Source: Paenibacillus sp. PastM-3 (GTDB lineage Bacteria; Bacillota; Bacilli; Paenibacillales; Paenibacillaceae). From it: a stretch of DNA of 64,000 bases. Shown one piece after another: positions 34,215-41,913 of this stretch. The stretch is taken from NCBI RefSeq assembly GCF_029893965.1, contig NZ_JARXXP010000001.1, forward strand, positions 1 through 64,000. Reading direction: 5' to 3'. Numbering within the stretch: the stretch's first letter is position 1; every line of letters starts with the position of its first letter. A program made the position numbers and the translations under genes. The notes beneath the pieces were generated by a model, which saw nothing but the letters and a program-made list of their open reading frames with translations, had not been told where the DNA came from and ran no database searches.

Positions 34215-35574
34215 GAGTCTGTAAAATATATTGTGTAAACTCTCAAACCCATTAAAATGGAAGTAAGAGAAAGGTTGGGGAGAACACATGGGACTTTGGT
34301 CAAAACAGCAACTTCGGGAATTCATTAAGGAGAACAACTTGGTCACCGCACAAGATGCGCAGAATGCCTTAAAAGATCTGTTTGCAGAGACGATTCAGGA
34401 GATGCTGGAAGCCGAAATGGATACCCACTTAGGCTATGGAAAGCATGAAGTGAAAGCGAAGCTCACGCCAAATAGCCGCAACGGGAAGAGCCGTAAAACG
34501 GTAGTCAGTGAGTACGGCGAACAGGAAATCGCCATCCCTCGGGACCGGCTGGGTGAGTTTGAGCCCTTGGTCGTTAAGAAGCATCAATCCAATGTAACCG
34601 GCATCGAAGAGCAAATCATTGCCCTATACGCTAAAGGGATCAGCACCAGGGAAATCCAGGATCATCTGGGGCAGATGTACGGCATTGAGGTCTCGCCTAC
34701 GCTCATTTCCAATGTCACGAATAAAATTGTCCCTCTCATTAAAGAATGGCAGAATCGGCCTCTGCAAGGGGTCTATGCAGTCGTCTATTTGGATGCGATC
34801 CACTTCAAAGTCAAGCAGGACGGGGCAATTGTCAACAAAGCTGCCTACATGGTCATTGGCATTGATCTGGACGGAAACAAAGACGTGCTGGGCATGTGGA
34901 TTGGGGAGAATGAGTCCTCCAAGTTCTGGCTGAGTGTGCTGAATGAACTGAAGAATCGCGGAGTTCAGGATATTCTCATTATCTGCGTGGATAACCTGTC
35001 TGGGTTCTCTCAAGCGATTGCAGCCTGCTACCCCCAAACTGAAATCCAGAAGTGTATTATTCACCAAATCCGCAGCTCCACGCGGTACGTGTCTTACAAG
35101 GACATTAAAAAGGTGACTGCCGACTTAAAGCCCATTTACAAGGCAGCTACCGAGGAAGGCGCCTTACTTGAACTTGACCGTTTCGAGGAGGTCTGGGGAA
35201 CAAAATATCCGCTTATTATCCGTTCTTGGCGAACAAATTGGGACGAGCTTGCTACCTTTTTCAAGTACCCGCCTGAGATCCGCAAACTCATCTACACCAC
35301 CAACATGATCGAGAGTTACCACCGTCAGCTTCGTAAAGTGACGAAGGGAAAGAGCATCTTTCCTACGGATGAGGCATTGCTGAAGATGCTCTATCTGGCC
35401 ACCGTAGACGTCACTCGGAAATGGACGGGACGTGTCCAAAACTGGGGCCAAATGCTGCTCCAGCTGTCGGTCTTCTTCCCGGATCGGGTCGGTCAACACT
35501 TGCGTTAGATTCGCGACTTCCCCCTCGGGGGAATCTGTGCTTAAAAGAGTTTACACAAAATTATTGACAGACCC
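34215..35574 (+). mobile_element. Complete IS256-family insertion sequence
   Basis: An element of about 1.36 kb with one transposase. The left end reads GAGTCTGTAAAATATATTG then TGTAAACTCT. The right end, inverted, reads GGGTCTGTCAATAATTTTG then TGTAAACTCT, giving terminal inverted repeats of about 28 bases with mismatches in the middle. The flanking octamers (TACCAAAA and TCACCTAA) are not identical, so no target duplication is visible. Either the ends are off by a base or two or the flanks have since rearranged. It sits among gene scraps on both sides. Confidence 0.88.
34288..35508 (+). CDS. IS256-family transposase
   Basis: A 406-residue mutator-type (IS256) transposase, intact. The N-terminal part includes AEMDTHLGYGKHEVKAKLTP and NSRNGKSRKTVVSEYGEQEI. 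The DDE catalytic core follows: VYLDAIHFKVK (first Asp), IICVDNLSGF (second Asp) and TTNMIESYHRQLRK (Glu). The conserved C-terminal helix is NWGQMLLQLSVFF. It acts in the cytosol on the element's own ends. The start follows GTTGGGGAG. No frameshift is present, so the element may still be mobile. Confidence 0.95.
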   Translation: MGLWSKQQLREFIKENNLVTAQDAQNALKDLFAETIQEMLEAEMDTHLGYGKHEVKAKLTPNSRNGKSRKTVVSEYGEQEIAIPRDRLGEFEPLVVKKHQSNVTGIEEQIIALYAKGISTREIQDHLGQMYGIEVSPTLISNVTNKIVPLIKEWQNRPLQGVYAVVYLDAIHFKVKQDGAIVNKAAYMVIGIDLDGNKDVLGMWIGENESSKFWLSVLNELKNRGVQDILIICVDNLSGFSQAIAACYPQTEIQKCIIHQIRSSTRYVSYKDIKKVTADLKPIYKAATEEGALLELDRFEEVWGTKYPLIIRSWRTNWDELATFFKYPPEIRKLIYTTNMIESYHRQLRKVTKGKSIFPTDEALLKMLYLATVDVTRKWTGRVQNWGQMLLQLSVFFPDRVGQHLR

Positions 35575-35627
35575 TCACCTAACAATTCAACTACGAACGC
35601 AGCCATACAAAATCGTTCCTTTTTTAT

Positions 35628-35840
35628 TTATAGAATCGCATCTATATCATCTGTTGGGCAGTCTGATTCAATTACTTCTACTTCGATCCCCCTATCATGG
35701 ACTTTAAGTATATCGTATCCTCTTTTTGTTTGCACTTTGATAACTTGGGGCTCATCCGTGAGTTCTATCTCTTTGTATAGTTTATTATCAATACGTATAC
35801 TTGCATATGTACCGGTATCGGGCCGGTCCTTTCTTATGGT
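35628..35840 (-). pseudogene. NusG-domain-II-like fragment
   Basis: The minus strand reads YASIRIDNKLYKEIELTDEP, then QVIKVQTKRGYDILKVHDRG and IEVEVIESDCPTDDIDAIL followed by a stop. This matches the NusG domain II-type exported proteins of Bacillota up to the conserved ESDCP. The usual NQICVKTGWI ending is missing and so is the N-terminal membrane helix. It lies right against the IS256 element, so it is best read as a truncated gene. Confidence 0.6.
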
Positions 35841-35898
35841 TTAATGAAGATGAACTAGTTAATGGGCAGCATCTGATTATGATATAGGAGCGGTATTT

Positions 35899-36267
35899 AT
35901 GATTGTAAGGCAAGTCTTGCCTTCCCTGGCAGCGGGATACCGTCACACGGCCGGTCTGAAAGCGGATGGTACATTAACGGCTGCAGGGGATAATAAATAT
36001 GGCCAATGCAATGTGGACGATTGGACCGGTGCGGGGAGCCATCATACCGTCGGCCTGAAAGCGGACGGTACAGTAACAGCTACAGGCTGGAATAAGTACG
36101 GCGAATGCGAGGTAAGCGGCTGGCGCGATATTGTGGCTGTAGCCGCCGGCTGTACCCATACTGTCGGTCTAAAAGCCGACGGTACAGTGGTCGCTGCAGG
36201 CAGTAATGAATATGGACAATGCGGGGTAAGCGGCTGGTATGATATCCGCCTGCCCTTCATTGGATAA
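35899..36267 (+). CDS. Small RCC1-repeat protein
   Basis: A 122-residue protein made almost entirely of three RCC1-type repeats (HTAGLKADGTLTAAGDNKYG, HTVGLKADGTVTATGWNKYG, HTVGLKADGTVVAAGSNEYG). There is no signal peptide. Three blades cannot close a seven-bladed propeller alone, so it either oligomerises or is a remnant of a longer gene. It has its own AGGAG site and a terminator, favouring an expressed small gene. A role in binding is possible. The repeats are very alike, which points to recent internal duplication. Confidence 0.75.
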   Translation: MIVRQVLPSLAAGYRHTAGLKADGTLTAAGDNKYGQCNVDDWTGAGSHHTVGLKADGTVTATGWNKYGECEVSGWRDIVAVAAGCTHTVGLKADGTVVAAGSNEYGQCGVSGWYDIRLPFIG

Positions 36268-36271
36268 TGAA

Positions 36272-36308
36272 TAGCCATGTGCCATTTCCGGGGCATGGCA
36301 TATTTTTT
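36272..36308 (+). terminator. Terminator after small RCC1 gene
   Basis: ATG-T-GCCAT and ATGGCAT form a stem with GC-rich loop followed by eight T residues, directly after the RCC1 stop. Confidence 0.75.
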
Positions 36309-36321
36309 TTGTTTGTGTTTT

Positions 36322-36355
36322 GAATAACCTATGTTACTATTAACATAGGTTATTC
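36322..36355. promoter_or_regulatory. PadR-type operator, perfect 15-bp inverted repeat
   Basis: The arms GAATAACCTATGTTA and TAACATAGGTTATTC are perfect inverted repeats around CTAT. Inside is the PadR consensus ATGT-N8-ACAT. It ends 18 bases before the PadR-DUF4180 start, so a bound repressor would block its own promoter or ribosome loading. Confidence 0.8.
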
Positions 36356-36372
36356 GTATTGGAGTGAATGAA

Positions 36373-37293
36373 ATGTCCATCAACTATGCCATTTTGGGAC
36401 TGCTAAGCAGTCAGTCCCTGACCGGATATGACCTAAAGAAGATCATTCAGGATTCTTCGTTCATGTATTGGTCAGGCAATAACAATCAGATTTATAAAGC
36501 GCTGGTTGAGCTTTTGAAGGAAGAATATGTGACCAGTGAGGTACAGCATCAGGAGAGCTCTCCCTCCAAAAAAATCTATACTATAACCCCCGCAGGCCAG
36601 GCGGAACTGAAGCGCTGGGTGTTGTCGGCGCCGGAGCAGCCGGAAGCCAGAAATACCTTCCTTATTCAGCTCGCCTGGAGCGACCAGCTGGAAACCGCGG
36701 ACATTCTCGGCATGCTGGATGCTTATGAGCAGGAGATTATGAGCCTTATCCACCTGGAACAGGGCCGTGAGGCCAAAGGGCAGTATGCGCCCGGGCGGAG
36801 CCCGCGGGAAGCTATGCTCTGGAAGCTGATTCAGGCGAACAGGCTGTCGGCGCATACGAGTGAATTGCAATGGATCGGAGAGGTCCGCAGGGCCCTTACT
36901 AATGAGAATGGGAATGGAGTGAAGCAAATGAAGGTTGAAGTGATGACCCGTGAAGGACAGAAGTATCTTGAATTACGCCCCAGTGACAGTATGCTTAGTA
37001 CAGAGCAGGATATTCTGGATCTGATCGGCGCCTGCATGGAGCATGATGTCTATAAAGTTCTGCTCCATGAAGCGGTGCTGCCGGAGGAGTTCTATAATCT
37101 GCGGACCGGGCTGGCCGGAACGCTGCTGCAGAAATTCATGAATTACAGAGTGAGAGGTGCGGCGGTCATTGGCAGCGGGCAGGCAGACAAGGGCAGATTC
37201 AAAGAGCTGCTCTCCGAGCTGAACAAGGGAAGCAGCTTCCGGACATTCGGCAATGAGGAAGAGGCGGCGGCCTGGCTGCTGCAGAACGATTAA
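36373..37293 (+). CDS. PadR-family regulator fused to DUF4180
   Basis: A 306-residue fusion. Residues 1-175 are a PadR regulator of the Vir-like subgroup: winged helix (AILGLLSSQSLTGYDLKKII, QIYKALVELLKEEYVTSEV) and the C-terminal dimerisation helices. Residues about 185-306 are a DUF4180 domain (EVMTREGQKYLELRPSD, RVRGAAVIGSGQADKG, FGNEEEAAAWL), normally a separate 120-residue protein. ATG 36373 with GGAG eight bases upstream is preferred over the GTG at 36364. The perfect PadR operator upstream indicates autorepression. A terminator follows, so the neighbours RCC1 and chrA are separate units. The ligand is unknown. Confidence 0.9.
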   Translation: MSINYAILGLLSSQSLTGYDLKKIIQDSSFMYWSGNNNQIYKALVELLKEEYVTSEVQHQESSPSKKIYTITPAGQAELKRWVLSAPEQPEARNTFLIQLAWSDQLETADILGMLDAYEQEIMSLIHLEQGREAKGQYAPGRSPREAMLWKLIQANRLSAHTSELQWIGEVRRALTNENGNGVKQMKVEVMTREGQKYLELRPSDSMLSTEQDILDLIGACMEHDVYKVLLHEAVLPEEFYNLRTGLAGTLLQKFMNYRVRGAAVIGSGQADKGRFKELLSELNKGSSFRTFGNEEEAAAWLLQND

Positions 37294-37316
37294 ACGTTAT
37301 AGTGTATAGCTGTGAA

Positions 37317-37341
37317 GGCCGTCTCTTTGACGGTCTTTTTT
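37317..37341 (+). terminator. Terminator after PadR-DUF4180
   Basis: GGCCGTC and GACGGTC form a seven-position stem with a five-base loop followed by six T residues. Confidence 0.9.
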
Positions 37342-37459
37342 GCTGCAAGTGTAAGAGCAATGTTAGCGGAATGTCATTTTTCAGTCAATTCGTTGTGGGA
37401 ACGGCGGTATGAAGGTAACATTCAATCTAGGTATTTGATATCATACAGGGGTGATTGAA

Positions 37460-38659
37460 GTGGATAAGCAGGTACAGCGGGAGCAGGGGTTATTCAAGAC
37501 GCTGCTCGAAATTTTGATGGTATCAGGCAGATTGGGTTTGACCTCATTTGGCGGTCCGATAGCCCACCTTGGTTATTTTCATGATGAATATATCCGCAAA
37601 AGAAAATGGATGGACGAAAAAAACTACGCTGACCTGGTGGCGCTGTGCCAATTTTTACCCGGGCCGGCCAGCAGTCAGGTTGGGATTGGCATGGGGATTA
37701 TGCGGGCCGGGGTACCGGGCGGAATTGTCTCATTCCTTGGTTTTACATTACCTTCTGTAGTGGCCTTAATCCTATTTGCATTGATCCTTCAGGGCTTGGA
37801 TGTAAGTAACGCAGGCTGGATTCATGGCTTGAAATTGGTGGCTGTCGCCGTTGTCGCACACGCGGTTATCGGCATGGCCCAGAAGCTGACTCCCGATTTA
37901 AAAAGAAAAGCCATCGCATTATTGGCACTGGTCATTACATTATTATGGCAGACCGCCTTTTCCCAGGTCGGAATGATTCTTTTATCAGCAATACTGGGTT
38001 TCCTGATCTATAGCCGGCACGAAGCAGAGGCTGACAGCAGAATCAGCTTTCCGGTTAAGCGCAGCCTGGCTGCGTTATGTTTAGCTTTATTTTTTGGGTT
38101 GCTGCTGCTTCTTCCGGTGCTGAGAGAAATGACCTCCATTCGCTGGATTGCAGTGTTTGACAGCTTTTACCGTTCCGGTGCGCTTGTGTTTGGCGGGGGA
38201 CATGTTGTTTTGCCGCTGCTCGAACGGGAATTCGTAGCCTCAGGCTGGGTGAGTAAAGAGGCCTTTCTCGCAGGATACGGGGCGGCTCAGGCTGTTCCGG
38301 GGCCGTTGTTTACTTTTGCCTCCTATCTGGGTGCCGTAATGAACGGATGGGCCGGAGGCCTGCTCGCGACAGTCGCTATTTTCCTGCCTGCCTTTTTATT
38401 GATTCTGGGAACCCTTCCTTTCTGGGATGGCCTGCGCCGGAATCCAGCAGCAAAAGGGGCTTTAATGGGCGTAAACGCTGCAGTAGTAGGTATATTAATC
38501 TCTGCCTTTTATCTGCCGATTTGGACCAGCTCCATCCTGGCGCCTGCAGACTTTGCTTTTGCCGCGATATTGTTCAGTATGCTGGTATACTGGAAATTGC
38601 CGCCCTGGATCGTAGTGTTGACAGGTGCGCTGGGGGGGACTGTACTGGCGTTGATATAG
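37460..38659 (+). CDS. chrA: ChrA-type chromate transporter
   Basis: A 399-residue inner-membrane protein with two homologous CHR domains and about ten hydrophobic helices. The domain starts are FGGPIAHLGYFHDEYIRKRKW and FGGGHVVLPLLEREFVASGWV. The matching PGP loops are LCQFLPGPASSQVGIGMG and YGAAQAVPGPLFTFASYLG. These are the signatures of long-chain ChrA proteins, which extrude chromate (and perhaps sulfate) and confer chromate tolerance. I prefer GTG 37460 (AGGGGTG seven bases away) to the GTG at 37451, which lies inside the ribosome site. The gene is a single unit with its own terminator. Confidence 0.93.
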   Translation: MDKQVQREQGLFKTLLEILMVSGRLGLTSFGGPIAHLGYFHDEYIRKRKWMDEKNYADLVALCQFLPGPASSQVGIGMGIMRAGVPGGIVSFLGFTLPSVVALILFALILQGLDVSNAGWIHGLKLVAVAVVAHAVIGMAQKLTPDLKRKAIALLALVITLLWQTAFSQVGMILLSAILGFLIYSRHEAEADSRISFPVKRSLAALCLALFFGLLLLLPVLREMTSIRWIAVFDSFYRSGALVFGGGHVVLPLLEREFVASGWVSKEAFLAGYGAAQAVPGPLFTFASYLGAVMNGWAGGLLATVAIFLPAFLLILGTLPFWDGLRRNPAAKGALMGVNAAVVGILISAFYLPIWTSSILAPADFAFAAILFSMLVYWKLPPWIVVLTGALGGTVLALI

Positions 38660-38712
38660 ATGGAAGAGTAGCGTTACCAAGAGGACATAATGGATTGAAC
38701 CTGAAGATTAAG

Positions 38713-38743
38713 GCAGCCTGTCTGGATGATTGGCTGCTTTTTT
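38713..38743 (+). terminator. Terminator after chrA
   Basis: GCAGCC and GGCTGC form a six-pair stem followed by six T residues, about 55 bases past the chrA stop. Confidence 0.85.
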
Positions 38744-38846
38744 GCTGTGATAACGGCAGTAGAGTTTAATTATATCTGTTATTTATAGACTCCGAATTAC
38801 AGAAAAGAGGTATAATTGTACCAATCTTTTATCTGGAGGAAACCTG

Positions 38847-39266
38847 ATGCACATTGCTTTCGCAAACGATTCTGACTATGACTACATAAGAGATCGTGAC
38901 CGGCATATTCCCGAGAACCTTATACCGGGTAAAATGAAGCGGAAGGAAATCTATATTCTGCGGGACGGGGACGGAGGAAATATCGGATGGATGCGGTATG
39001 GATACTTCTGGGACAATATCCCGTTTATGAACCTGATCTGGATAGATGAACCCCATCGGGGCAAGGGTCTAGGAGCAGAAGTTGTTCACTTCTGGGAGAA
39101 GCAGATGAAGCAAAAGGGGTTTGATATGGTAATGACATCCACCCAGGCTGACGAAGGAGCCCAGCATTTTTACAGAAAATTAGGATATAAAGATGCGGGC
39201 TGTTTAATCCTTGATTCGCAGCCGCTCGAGATACTGCTTACCAAGAAGCTGGATCTTATAACTTAA
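38847..39266 (+). CDS. GNAT-family N-acetyltransferase
   Basis: A 139-residue acetyltransferase. The acetyl-CoA loop is IDEPHRGKGLGAEVVHFWEK (R/Q-x-x-G-x-G/A type), preceded by the beta-4 strand MNLIWI and followed by FYRKLGY, the usual C-terminal element. It acetylates an unidentified amine in the cytosol. TGGAGG lies nine bases before the ATG. The gene stands alone between chrA and a convergent MATE gene, with terminators on both sides. Confidence 0.9.
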   Translation: MHIAFANDSDYDYIRDRDRHIPENLIPGKMKRKEIYILRDGDGGNIGWMRYGYFWDNIPFMNLIWIDEPHRGKGLGAEVVHFWEKQMKQKGFDMVMTSTQADEGAQHFYRKLGYKDAGCLILDSQPLEILLTKKLDLIT

Positions 39267-39272
39267 AAATAG

Positions 39273-39313
39273 AAAGCCCGTTTCCGCCAATCTGCCGGCT
39301 GAGAACGGGCTTT
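39273..39313. terminator. Bidirectional terminator, GNAT/MATE
   Basis: AAAGCCCGTT pairs with AACGGGCTTT over ten positions around a 21-base loop, with A/T tails on both sides. It ends two convergent genes. Confidence 0.9.
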
Positions 39314-39335
39314 ATTTTTACCTGGAAAACAGTCT

Positions 39336-40688
39336 TCACTGCGCCAGGCTCTCCAGATCCGGCTGTAATTTGTTCCGCAGAATATACAGCATGCCGGCAC
39401 CGACGAGGAATGCAGCAGCATCCGCAATGACCAGTGACCAGACCACCCCGTGGAAACCGTTCATCCGGTTGGCGATGTAGAGCACAGGGATCAGCGTCGC
39501 GCCTTGAATAATAGACATAATAAATGCGGCGGTACCTTGCGCTGTTGCCTGGAAGATTCCCGTAAACAACGCCGTCGTGCCTGAAATGAACAGGGATAAG
39601 AAGGTCACATGCAGGATATAGCTGCCCATTTCAATTAACTGCGGGTCATTCGTAAACATGCCGATTAAATGGTCGGAAATCAGATAGACGATAAGACCGA
39701 AAGCGACTGCCAACACTACAATCGTTTTGACCGTAAATCCGATGCTTTGCTTCATCCGCAACCGGTTGGCTGTAAAGGAGAAAGCGATAAGCGGCACGAC
39801 TCCCTCACATAAGCCCATAATAATAAACTCGGGAAACTGTAATAATCGGGATGAAATACCGTAAGCGGCTACGGCGGAATCGCCATATTCCACGAGATAA
39901 TGGTTGAAGATCAGCGACATTGCCCCCATGAAGATACTCATAATGAAGACGGGAACTCCGATTTTAACAACATTGCTGACAGTTTCTTTACTGGCTTTGA
40001 ACCACCGTACGGAAACCGTTAAAAATTGGCTTTTATACCCCATATGGAAGGCGTAATAGACACACGCAACGAGGTTGGAGACAACTGTCGCTGACGCAAC
40101 GCCGATAACATCCCAATGGAACACGAAAATGACCAGCGCATCGAGGATTATATTCACAGCAACGCTGATAATCATGCCGATCATCGACGTAATGGCTGCC
40201 CCCTCAGAGCGCACAATATTCTCCAGCGTGAAGCATAATACGAGGAAGGGTGAACCGATCAGCATGACCGTGACATAATCCTTGGTAAAGCCAAAGGACT
40301 CAGGCGTTGCTCCAAGGCTATGGACAATGGAATCGATGAAAGGGAGGCCAACAGAAATAACGATAAGGCCGAGTGCCAAGCTGCTGTAAAAAGCGAATGA
40401 GGACACATGCTTTACGTCATCGTATTTCTTCTCACCCAGTAAACGGGAGATGAAGGTGCCGCTGCCCATGCCGATAAAGTTCCCCAGCGCCATAATAATT
40501 GCGAATAACGGCAAGGTTAGCGCAAGTGCGGTTAACATCGCAGTATTGTGGAGTGTACCGATAAAATAGGCATTCAGGATGGAATAGATGACACTCATCG
40601 ACATGCCCAGCATCATGGGGACGGCAAAGTGGGCTACGGCTTTGGCAACAGGGGCTTTCTCGAAATAATGGAGGTTTTCTGCATCCAT
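39336..40688 (-). CDS. MATE-family multidrug efflux transporter
   Basis: A 450-residue membrane protein with about 12 helices in two homologous halves. Typical MATE stretches are the N-terminal PMMLGMSMSVIYSILNAYFIG, ALGNFIGMGSGTFISRLLGE, and the second-half FIIMGLCEGVVPLIAFSF. It exports cationic compounds by Na+ or H+ antiport. A TetR regulator is divergent, and the 132-base spacer holds three copies of a candidate operator, so the pump is likely induced by its substrate. The C-terminus is complete. Confidence 0.93.
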   Translation of the reverse strand: MDAENLHYFEKAPVAKAVAHFAVPMMLGMSMSVIYSILNAYFIGTLHNTAMLTALALTLPLFAIIMALGNFIGMGSGTFISRLLGEKKYDDVKHVSSFAFYSSLALGLIVISVGLPFIDSIVHSLGATPESFGFTKDYVTVMLIGSPFLVLCFTLENIVRSEGAAITSMIGMIISVAVNIILDALVIFVFHWDVIGVASATVVSNLVACVYYAFHMGYKSQFLTVSVRWFKASKETVSNVVKIGVPVFIMSIFMGAMSLIFNHYLVEYGDSAVAAYGISSRLLQFPEFIIMGLCEGVVPLIAFSFTANRLRMKQSIGFTVKTIVVLAVAFGLIVYLISDHLIGMFTNDPQLIEMGSYILHVTFLSLFISGTTALFTGIFQATAQGTAAFIMSIIQGATLIPVLYIANRMNGFHGVVWSLVIADAAAFLVGAGMLYILRNKLQPDLESLAQ

Positions 40689-40721
40689 TTAAATCACTTC
40701 TTTCTGGTTTATTAAATGCTT

Positions 40722-40807
40722 ATCTAACAGTGTTAGATTTAACCTTACAGTGTTAGATGATATCATGGGGATAGGAACTTGTAAAGTATAAACTTACACT
40801 GTTAGAT
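40722..40807. promoter_or_regulatory. Three TetR operator-like sites
   Basis: The near-palindrome ATCTAACAGTGTTAGAT lies at 40722-40738. A related TTACAGTGTTAGAT follows at 40745-40758 and TTACACTGTTAGAT at 40794-40807, the last next to the TetR ribosome site. They cover both divergent promoters, as expected for a repressor of the pump and of itself. Confidence 0.75.
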
Positions 40808-40820
40808 AAAAGGGCGGATA

Positions 40821-41507
40821 ATGATGAAAAAGCAGCAGCCTCAAGTTTCAGAGGAGCGGATTTTGGAAGCTTCATGGGAGCTTCTTGGCGAGGAGGGCAT
40901 CGAGAAATTCAGCATGAGACGGCTGGCAGACCGAGTAGGGATTCAGGCTCCCTCTCTATACTGGTACTTCAAGAGCAAACAGAATCTCTACCAGGGCCTG
41001 GCTAATCAAATATCCAAAATTATACTGGAAGAATTTCACGCTGAGGGGGATTGGAAAGCGCAGCTGACCGGACTTGCAGTAACGGTACGCAGCGTGCTTA
41101 GCCGGTATCCCTGCTCTACACAGCTCATGATGATGACACTGCCGCATGAGCCGGATATTATCCGGTTTACGAACCGGATGCTGCTCTGTGTGGAAGAGAC
41201 GCCGCTTGAGCCGGAGCAGAAAATGCAGGTGGCTACTACGCTTATGAACTATGTGTTCTTTTTCGTTCTGGACCGTTATCAGCATGAGCGTAATATCTCA
41301 GCTATGATTAAGGATCAGGAAACACTCCCGGGTGAAGAAATGCTTCAGCTTTTGGATTCTATGAGTGATAAGGACGCGGGGCTGTTCCGGAGGATGTTTA
41401 CGACCGGCCTGTTCGAGCTGATGGGAACCGACCGGGCGTTTGAATTTGGCCTGAAGCTGATTGTGCTGGGGATTGAGCAGGTGATAAAGGAGCAGGAAGG
41501 ACAGTAA
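40821..41507 (+). CDS. TetR-family repressor of the MATE pump
   Basis: A 228-residue regulator. Residues 10-58 form the TetR helix-turn-helix (EERILEASWELLGEEGIEKF, SMRRLADRVGIQAPSLYWYF). The C-terminal domain follows the TetR_C/TetR-class pattern with bulky helices (QVATTLMNYVFFFVLDRYQ). It starts at ATG 40821 (a second ATG follows directly). It is divergent from the MATE gene and the spacer carries three similar operator sites. It probably represses both, and is released by a pump substrate. Confidence 0.9.
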   Translation: MMKKQQPQVSEERILEASWELLGEEGIEKFSMRRLADRVGIQAPSLYWYFKSKQNLYQGLANQISKIILEEFHAEGDWKAQLTGLAVTVRSVLSRYPCSTQLMMMTLPHEPDIIRFTNRMLLCVEETPLEPEQKMQVATTLMNYVFFFVLDRYQHERNISAMIKDQETLPGEEMLQLLDSMSDKDAGLFRRMFTTGLFELMGTDRAFEFGLKLIVLGIEQVIKEQEGQ

Positions 41508-41582
41508 GGATCCATACGTGTCAGATGAGGGTCTGGCGGTAAAAGAATACTGAAGAGGGCAGCACCTTTCCGGATTATGCCG

Positions 41583-41602
41583 AAGGGCAATTGCCCTTTT
41601 TT
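41583..41602 (+). terminator. Terminator after TetR gene
   Basis: AAGGGCAATTGCCCTT is a perfect palindrome followed by a T run. Confidence 0.8.
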
Positions 41603-41659
41603 GGTTTTGCAATTAATAAATAAAAGTATAAAAAGATTCATATTATTTAAAAATTTCAA

Positions 41660-41689
41660 TTGACTAATATAGGATTTCCGCTATAGAAT
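41660..41689 (+). promoter_or_regulatory. Candidate sigma-A promoter of the arabinanase
   Basis: TTGACT at 41660 and TAGAAT at 41684 are separated by 18 bases. Transcription would start near 41696, leaving a leader of about 218 bases. In the leader there is an extra AAGGAGGTG at about 41808 with no convincing ORF behind it. Confidence 0.5.
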
Positions 41690-41779
41690 AAAAGCGGTTA
41701 CAGAGTTTCTTGAAGGTTTTGTTTTAGATATGAATGAAACAAATAAAGGCCGAAAAGAAACTTTTTTATCAAATTTAAA

Positions 41780-41794
41780 TTGTAAGCGTTTTAT
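41780..41794. promoter_or_regulatory. Candidate cre site in arabinanase leader
   Basis: TTGTAAGCGTTTTAT matches WTGNAANCGNWNNCW except for the penultimate C, the same single deviation as the site at the GH105 promoter. It lies downstream of the proposed promoter, where CcpA binding would block elongation. Confidence 0.45.
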
Positions 41795-41913
41795 TTATAC
41801 TGGCGATAAGGAGGTGCTTTCCGGTACCTTAAATGCTGCTTATGGCTTGTGTGCGAGAAAGGGAATGGTTAGGAAACCGTTGAGGCCAAATTTAGAAACG
41901 GAGGGATTTACTT

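Noticed and set aside
33977..34255. 92-codon plus-strand ORF ending inside the IS left repeat
   Set aside because: No ribosome site; runs into the terminal inverted repeat; composition is random.
34207..35582. 8-bp target-site duplication around the IS256 element
   Set aside because: The flanking octamers TACCAAAA and TCACCTAA do not match.
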